Shown piece by piece: positions 7,497 through 11,451 of a stretch of 11,451 nucleotides of DNA; positions within the stretch are counted from its first letter, which is position 1, and each line of letters starts with the position of its first letter. A model generated the notes under the pieces. The model saw nothing but the letters and a program-made list of their open reading frames with translations. It searched no databases and was not told the origin of the DNA. Location: contig DATEZO010000273.1 of assembly GCA_035255485.1 (NCBI GenBank), positions 1 through 11,451 of the forward strand, in the 5' to 3' direction. The stretch is from DATEZO01 sp035255485 (lineage in GTDB: Bacteria > Pseudomonadota > Gammaproteobacteria > Burkholderiales > Burkholderiaceae_D). The position numbers and the translations under genes are program-made.

Positions 7497-7523
7497 AAAA
7501 CGCCCCGGCCAGCGGGGCGTTTT
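7497..7523 (-). terminator. Rho-independent terminator of tkt-gap, probably bidirectional
   Basis: A perfect 11-bp stem (AAAACGCCCCG / CGGGGCGTTTT) encloses the 5-base loop GCCAG. On the minus strand the stem is followed by a run of T, placed about 20 bases after the gap stop codon. On the plus strand the stem itself ends in TTTT, so it may also stop transcripts from the cytochrome gene. The spacer 7271-7496 shows no other feature. Confidence 0.88.
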
Positions 7524-7543
7524 CGCGTGCGTTACTACCAGAA

Positions 7544-8554
7544 TTACTTGGCTGTCATCAGCGCAACCGTGGTATCCAGCATGCGGTTCGAGAAACCCCA
7601 TTCATTGTCGTACCACGACGATACCTTCACCAGGCGGCCGGACACCTTGGTTAGCGTCGCGTCGAAATTGGAAGACGCCGGGTTGTGATTGAAATCGATC
7701 GATACCAGCGGCTCGGTGTTGTAGGTCAGGATGCCTTTCAGCGCGCCTTCGGAAGCCTCTTTCATGATCGCATTGACTTCATCGACCGTGGTATCGCGCG
7801 CCGCGATGAAGGACAGATCGACGATCGACACGTTGATGGTCGGCACGCGGATCGCGTAACCGTCCAGCTTGCCGTTCAGCTCCGGCAGCACCAGGCCGAC
7901 CGCGGTGGCAGCACCGGTCTTGGTCGGAATCATGCTCATGGTGGCGGAACGGGCGCGGCGCAGGTCTTCATGCATCACGTCGGTCAGCACCTGGTCGTTG
8001 GTGTAGGCATGCACGGTGGTCATCAGGCCGGTAACGAGGCCGATCCTGTCGTTCAGCGGCTTGACCAGCGGCGCGAGGCAGTTGGTGGTGCAGGAGGCAT
8101 TGGAAATGACGGTATCGGATGCCTTCAATACACCCTGGTTGACGCCGAACACGACGGTTGCGTCGACATCCTTGCCGCCCGGTGCGGAGATGATGACTTT
8201 CTTGGCGCCGCCTTTCAGGTGGGCCGATGCCTTTTCCTTGGTGGCGAAAAAGCCGGTGCACTCCAGCACCACGTCGACATTCAGCGCGCCCCACGGGATT
8301 TCCGCCGGATTGCGCTGCGCAAACACCTTGATCCGGTCGCCGTTGACGATCATGTAATCGCCCTCGACCGCAACCGTGCCGGGAAACTTGCCGTGTGCGG
8401 TGTCGTAACGGGTCAGGTGCGCATTGGATTGGGCATTGCCGAGATCGTTGATCGCAACGATCTCGATATCATTCTTCTTGCCGCCTTCGTAATGAGCGCG
8501 AAGAATATTGCGGCCGATGCGGCCGTAGCCATTGATTGCAACACGGATAGTCAT
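7544..8554 (-). CDS. gap: Type I glyceraldehyde-3-phosphate dehydrogenase
   Basis: The cytosolic homotetrameric enzyme interconverts glyceraldehyde-3-phosphate and 1,3-bisphosphoglycerate using NAD+ (or NADP+) in glycolysis, gluconeogenesis or the Calvin cycle. The 336-residue length is standard. Visible motifs are the Rossmann start INGYGRIGRN (7-16), the active-site segment SNASCTTNCLAP (151-162) with catalytic Cys155, the partner histidine His182 in TTVHAYTNDQ, and near the C-terminus SWYDNEWGFSNRM. The acidic residue in AINDLG (Asp37) favours NAD+, but cofactor choice is not settled by sequence alone. ATG 8554 is preceded by AGGAG at good spacing. The gene lies 76 bases after tkt on the same strand and ends at the strong hairpin, so tkt-gap is probably one transcript. 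No pgk or other glycolytic gene follows it. Confidence 0.97.
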   Translation of the reverse strand: MTIRVAINGYGRIGRNILRAHYEGGKKNDIEIVAINDLGNAQSNAHLTRYDTAHGKFPGTVAVEGDYMIVNGDRIKVFAQRNPAEIPWGALNVDVVLECTGFFATKEKASAHLKGGAKKVIISAPGGKDVDATVVFGVNQGVLKASDTVISNASCTTNCLAPLVKPLNDRIGLVTGLMTTVHAYTNDQVLTDVMHEDLRRARSATMSMIPTKTGAATAVGLVLPELNGKLDGYAIRVPTINVSIVDLSFIAARDTTVDEVNAIMKEASEGALKGILTYNTEPLVSIDFNHNPASSNFDATLTKVSGRLVKVSSWYDNEWGFSNRMLDTTVALMTAK

Positions 8555-8591
8555 GGTTTTCTCCTGGATGAAAAATCAAGCTGCGGATTCC

Positions 8592-8617
8592 GCTCCCCCG
8601 CCTTCAAGAGGAGGAGC
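8592..8617 (-). promoter_or_regulatory. Hairpin in the tkt-gap intercistronic spacer
   Basis: In the minus-strand transcript GCUCCUCC can pair with GGGGGAGC (8 pairs, one G-U) around a 10-base loop. No U-run follows, so it is not a classic terminator. It could stabilise the end of the tkt message or partly attenuate gap. Function is inferred only from base pairing. Confidence 0.35.
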
Positions 8618-8630
8618 CACACAAATCAAA

Positions 8631-10625
8631 TTACGCCAAAACCGACTTCACCTTGGCCACGACATTCTCGGTCGTGAAGCCGAAATGCTTGAACAGTACA
8701 CCGGCCGGTGCCGATTCGCCAAAGGTATCGATGCCGACCACCGCCCCTTCCAGGCCGACATACTTGTACCAGAAGTCGGTCACGCCGGCTTCGACCGCCA
8801 CGCGCGGCAAGCCTTTCGGCAGCACGCTCGCCTTGTAGGCAGCGTCCTGGCGGTCGAACACATCGGTCGAGGGCATCGACACCACACGTACCGGCACGCC
8901 CTGCCCGGCCAGTTCTGCAGCGGCCTTGAGCGCCAGCTCGACTTCAGAGCCGGTGGCAATCAGCACGGCCTTTGCGCCGGCGGCATCCTTCAGCACATAA
9001 CCGCCGCGATGGATATGGGTAATCTGATCGGCGGTCCGTTCCTGGTACTGCAGATTCTGCCGTGAAAAAATCAGGGTGGACGGGCCATGACGGCGCGCGA
9101 CTGCATGCGACCATGCCACCGCCGATTCAACCGTGTCGCACGGACGCCAGTTGTCCAGGTTCGGAATCAGGCGCAGGCTCGATACATGCTCCACCGATTG
9201 ATGGGTCGGGCCGTCTTCGCCGAGGCCGATCGAGTCATGCGTGAACACGAAGATCGAGCGGATCTTCATCAATGCCGCCATGCGCAGCGCGTTGCGGCTG
9301 TAGTCGGAGAACGTCAGGAAGGTCGCGCCGAACGGGATGAATCCGCCATGCAGCGCAATCCCGTTCATGATGGCCGACATGCCGAATTCGCGCACGCCGT
9401 AGTTGATATGGTTGCCGGCCTGGTCGGCGCGTACCGCGACGCATTCCTTCCAGTTGGTCAGGTTGGAGCCGGTCAGGTCGGCCGAGCCGCCCAGGAATTC
9501 CGGCAGTACCGGCGCCAATGCCTGGATTGCATTCTGGCTGGCCTTGCGGGTGGCAATGGTGTCCTTTTTCTCGACGCAGCTGGCGACATAGGCATCCACC
9601 GTTTGCCGGAAATTGCCCGGCAGCTCGCCCTGCATGCGGCGCAGCAGTTCGCCCGCCTGTTGCGGATAGCGCTCGTCGTAGGCCTTGAACAGCGCATTCC
9701 ACTCACCTTGCAGCGCCTCGCCTTGCGCCTTGGCATTCCATGCCGCATAGACATCGGCCGGCACTTCAAACGGTTCGGAGGTCCAGTTCAATGCTTCGCG
9801 CACCGCGTCGATTTCCTTGTCGCCTAGCGGGGAACCATGTACATCGTGGCCGCCGGCCTTGTTGGGCGAACCTTTGCCAATCACGGTCTTGCAGCAGATC
9901 AGCGTTGGCCGGTCGGATTGCCTGGCCTGTCCGATCGCGGCATCGATCGCATCGACATCGTGGCCGTCGACCGCGCGAATTACATTCCAGCCGTAGGCTT
10001 CAAAGCGCGTCGGCGTATCGTCGGCAAACCAGCCTTCGACATGGCCGTCGATCGAGATGCCGTTATCGTCGTATAGCGCAATCAGTTTCGACAGGCGCAA
10101 TGTGCCGGCCAGCGAACATACTTCATGCGAAATGCCTTCCATCAGGCAACCATCGCCAAGAAAGACGTAGGTATGGTGATCGACCACGTCAAAACCTGGC
10201 TTGTTGAACTCGGCGGCGAGCAATCTTTCCGCCAGCGCCATGCCGACCGCATTGCCGAGGCCTTGTCCGAGCGGGCCGGTAGTGGTTTCGATGCCAGGCG
10301 TCACATGTACTTCCGGATGGCCCGGCGTCTTCGAATGCAATTGCCGGAAATTGCGCAGCTCGTCCATCGACAGGTCATAGCCGGTCAGGTGTAGCAGCGC
10401 ATAATGCAGCATGGAACCATGGCCGTTCGACAGTACGAAACGGTCGCGGTTGACCCATTTCGGATCGGCCGGATTATGGCGATAATGCCGGGCCCACAGC
10501 GCAACGGCGATTTCCGCCATTCCCATCGGCATGCCGGGATGGCCGGAATTGGCTTTTTGGACAGCGTCCATCGCCAATGTGCGGATCGCATTGGCCATTT
10601 TGGTAGTGGGGAGCATGGAAGTCAT
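8631..10625 (-). CDS. tkt: Transketolase
   Basis: This thiamine-diphosphate enzyme moves two-carbon ketol units between sugar phosphates in the pentose phosphate pathway (and in the Calvin cycle where present). From ATG 10625 it is 664 residues, the usual length. Visible features are N-terminal SGHPGMPMG (His29), NGHGS with His69, His103 in TPGHPE, and the thiamine motif GDG at 157-159 running to Asn188. The catalytic Glu413 lies in NYGVREFGM and His475 in GEDGPTHQ; these match E. coli TktA E411 and H473. The frame extends upstream to ATG 10682, but that codon overlaps a good -10 box (TAAAAT), so transcription probably begins after it; ATG 10625 or 10616 is more likely. No strong Shine-Dalgarno is present at any of them. 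It is followed by gap and is divergent from rsmE. Confidence 0.97.
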   Translation of the reverse strand: MTSMLPTTKMANAIRTLAMDAVQKANSGHPGMPMGMAEIAVALWARHYRHNPADPKWVNRDRFVLSNGHGSMLHYALLHLTGYDLSMDELRNFRQLHSKTPGHPEVHVTPGIETTTGPLGQGLGNAVGMALAERLLAAEFNKPGFDVVDHHTYVFLGDGCLMEGISHEVCSLAGTLRLSKLIALYDDNGISIDGHVEGWFADDTPTRFEAYGWNVIRAVDGHDVDAIDAAIGQARQSDRPTLICCKTVIGKGSPNKAGGHDVHGSPLGDKEIDAVREALNWTSEPFEVPADVYAAWNAKAQGEALQGEWNALFKAYDERYPQQAGELLRRMQGELPGNFRQTVDAYVASCVEKKDTIATRKASQNAIQALAPVLPEFLGGSADLTGSNLTNWKECVAVRADQAGNHINYGVREFGMSAIMNGIALHGGFIPFGATFLTFSDYSRNALRMAALMKIRSIFVFTHDSIGLGEDGPTHQSVEHVSSLRLIPNLDNWRPCDTVESAVAWSHAVARRHGPSTLIFSRQNLQYQERTADQITHIHRGGYVLKDAAGAKAVLIATGSEVELALKAAAELAGQGVPVRVVSMPSTDVFDRQDAAYKASVLPKGLPRVAVEAGVTDFWYKYVGLEGAVVGIDTFGESAPAGVLFKHFGFTTENVVAKVKSVLA

Positions 10626-10682
10626 GGTATCAGGGAACGAATCGCGGGAATCGGATGAAAATGCATTGCTGCAAAGCCGCAT

Positions 10683-10688
10683 ATTTTA
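10683..10688 (-). promoter_or_regulatory. tkt: Candidate -10 box of the tkt promoter
   Basis: On the minus strand TAAAAT (5 of 6 to consensus) lies about 58 bases before ATG 10625. The -35 region, around TTAATC 17 bases further upstream, is poor, so an activator may be needed. The box overlaps ATG 10682, which argues against that codon as the translation start. Confidence 0.4.
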
Positions 10689-10712
10689 CCAGAGGGATGC
10701 ACCAGGATTAAA

Positions 10713-10744
10713 ATCTGCAGGGGAATTCCCGTTTCCTTGCAGAT
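10713..10744. promoter_or_regulatory. Nested palindrome, candidate operator between tkt and rsmE
   Basis: The outer arms ATCTGCA (10713-10719) and TGCAGAT (10738-10744) are perfect inverted repeats 18 bases apart. Between them is the perfect 10-base palindrome GGGAATTCCC (10721-10730). The element sits just upstream of the tkt -10 box and before the rsmE promoter region, where a regulator could act on either gene. I do not recognise the binding protein. Confidence 0.4.
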
Positions 10745-10757
10745 CTTTCATGTTCAT

Positions 10758-10787
10758 TTGTCATTGGCCTGCGATCCGGCTTTTTAC
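10758..10787 (+). promoter_or_regulatory. rsmE: Possible rsmE promoter
   Basis: TTGTCA (10758-10763, 5 of 6 to the -35 consensus) is followed 18 bases later by a weak T-rich -10 region, TTTTAC (10782-10787). Predicted transcripts would carry a leader of about 30 bases before rsmE. The -10 match is poor. Confidence 0.3.
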
Positions 10788-10826
10788 TTTTCAATCAACC
10801 TGTCGCCTTGCGGCGAGCAATCAATG

Positions 10827-11451
10827 ATGCCGCGTTTCTATTGCCCCCACCCATTATCCATCGGTACCGCAATCCTGTTGCCGGACAACGTTACCCGCCA
10901 TATCCAGGTACTGCGCCTTGCGCCGGGTGAACACATTACCCTGTTCAACGGCGAAGGCGGAGAATTCACCGCCACGCTGACGGCAATCGACAAAAAATGC
11001 GCCACCGCCGACATCAAGACCTTTTCTCCGCGCGAAGCGGAATTGCGCTATGCGGTGACGCTGGCGCAGGCGCTGCCAGAAGCGTCGAAAATGGACTGGA
11101 TCATCGAAAAAGCGGTCGAGCTGGGCGCGACGGCGATCCTGCCACTGGCCGCAGCGCGTTGTGTAGTGCGACTTTCCGGCGAACGTGCAGTGAAAAAACA
11201 GGCGCACTGGCATGGCATCGTCATTGCCGCTGCCGAGCAATGCGGCCGCAATCGATTGCCGCCCCTGTCCGAACTGATGGATTTCGACCGCTGGATCAGC
11301 CAGCAGGATCTGCATCGCCGCATCCTGTTGACCCCGCGCGCGGAGCAATCCCTGTCCGACTGGGCGCGCCATCACCCACCGCAGTGCGTGACGCTGGCGA
11401 TCGGCCCGGAAGGCGGACTGACCGAGCAGGAAGAGCGCGCCGCGCAGGCGC
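10827..11451 (+). CDS. rsmE: 16S rRNA (uracil1498-N3)-methyltransferase, N-terminal 208 residues (cut by window edge)
   Basis: RsmE uses S-adenosylmethionine to methylate N3 of U1498 in the decoding region of 16S rRNA of assembled 30S subunits. The protein starts MPRFYCPHPLSIG, a typical RsmE beginning, followed by a PUA-like N-terminal domain (to about residue 70) and then the SPOUT-class methyltransferase domain. Recognisable elements are KMDWIIEKAVELGA (88-101), AEQCGRNR (136-143) and the cofactor-knot motif IGPEGGLT (192-199). The family is about 245 residues, so some 35 C-terminal residues lie beyond the edge. Two ATGs are adjacent (10824 and 10827); 10827 gives the usual MPRFY start. 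The ribosome-binding site is weak. It is divergent from tkt across about 200 bases. Confidence 0.93.
   Translation, partial: MPRFYCPHPLSIGTAILLPDNVTRHIQVLRLAPGEHITLFNGEGGEFTATLTAIDKKCATADIKTFSPREAELRYAVTLAQALPEASKMDWIIEKAVELGATAILPLAAARCVVRLSGERAVKKQAHWHGIVIAAAEQCGRNRLPPLSELMDFDRWISQQDLHRRILLTPRAEQSLSDWARHHPPQCVTLAIGPEGGLTEQEERAAQA

Noticed and set aside
7685..8677. 330-codon plus-strand frame opposite gap
   Set aside because: Antisense shadow of GAPDH, whose complete set of motifs lies on the minus strand.

Overview
The window looks like a chromosomal segment of a betaproteobacterium, most likely Burkholderiales and perhaps an Oxalobacteraceae/Herminiimonas-like lineage. I infer this from the GC-rich codon use, the yhdP/glnE divergent pair, the tkt-gap pair and the style of the protein sequences. 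No search was run, so the genus is a guess. Most genes are ordinary housekeeping genes. The unusual part is the 4.7-6.5 kb stretch downstream of glnE.

Layout. (1) 1-2048, minus: N-terminal half of a YhdP/AsmA-like envelope protein, running off the left edge. (2) About 2227-4926, plus: glnE, the bifunctional glutamine synthetase adenylyltransferase/adenylyl-removing enzyme, divergent from yhdP. (3) 5049-6261, plus: a DUF488 protein and an Asp/Glu racemase-family protein. (4) 6241-6479, plus: a second, diverged copy of the last ~80 codons of glnE. It abuts and overlaps the racemase 3' end and is a pseudogene fragment. (5) 6480-6847: a gene-free stretch with short palindromes. (6) 6848-7270, plus: an exported monoheme cytochrome c. 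(7) 7497-7523: a strong hairpin terminator. (8) 7544-8554 and 8631-10625, minus: gap (GAPDH) and tkt (transketolase), a co-directional tkt-gap unit of central carbon metabolism. (9) 10827-11451, plus: rsmE (16S rRNA m3U1498 methyltransferase), cut by the right edge. A ~200 bp divergent regulatory region with a nested palindrome lies between tkt and rsmE.

How it fits together. GlnE tunes glutamine synthetase in response to nitrogen status. Transketolase and GAPDH link the pentose phosphate and triose phosphate pools. YhdP serves outer-membrane lipid homeostasis, and RsmE modifies the ribosome. The DUF488-racemase pair sits between an intact glnE 3' end and a second glnE 3' end that is about two-thirds identical in protein. 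The racemase stop codon lies inside the glnE-derived sequence. This is the signature of a cassette inserted at the glnE tail (or of an old duplication/deletion), and it is the main discovery-type observation here. I found no CRISPR array, transposase, integrase, tRNA or rRNA.
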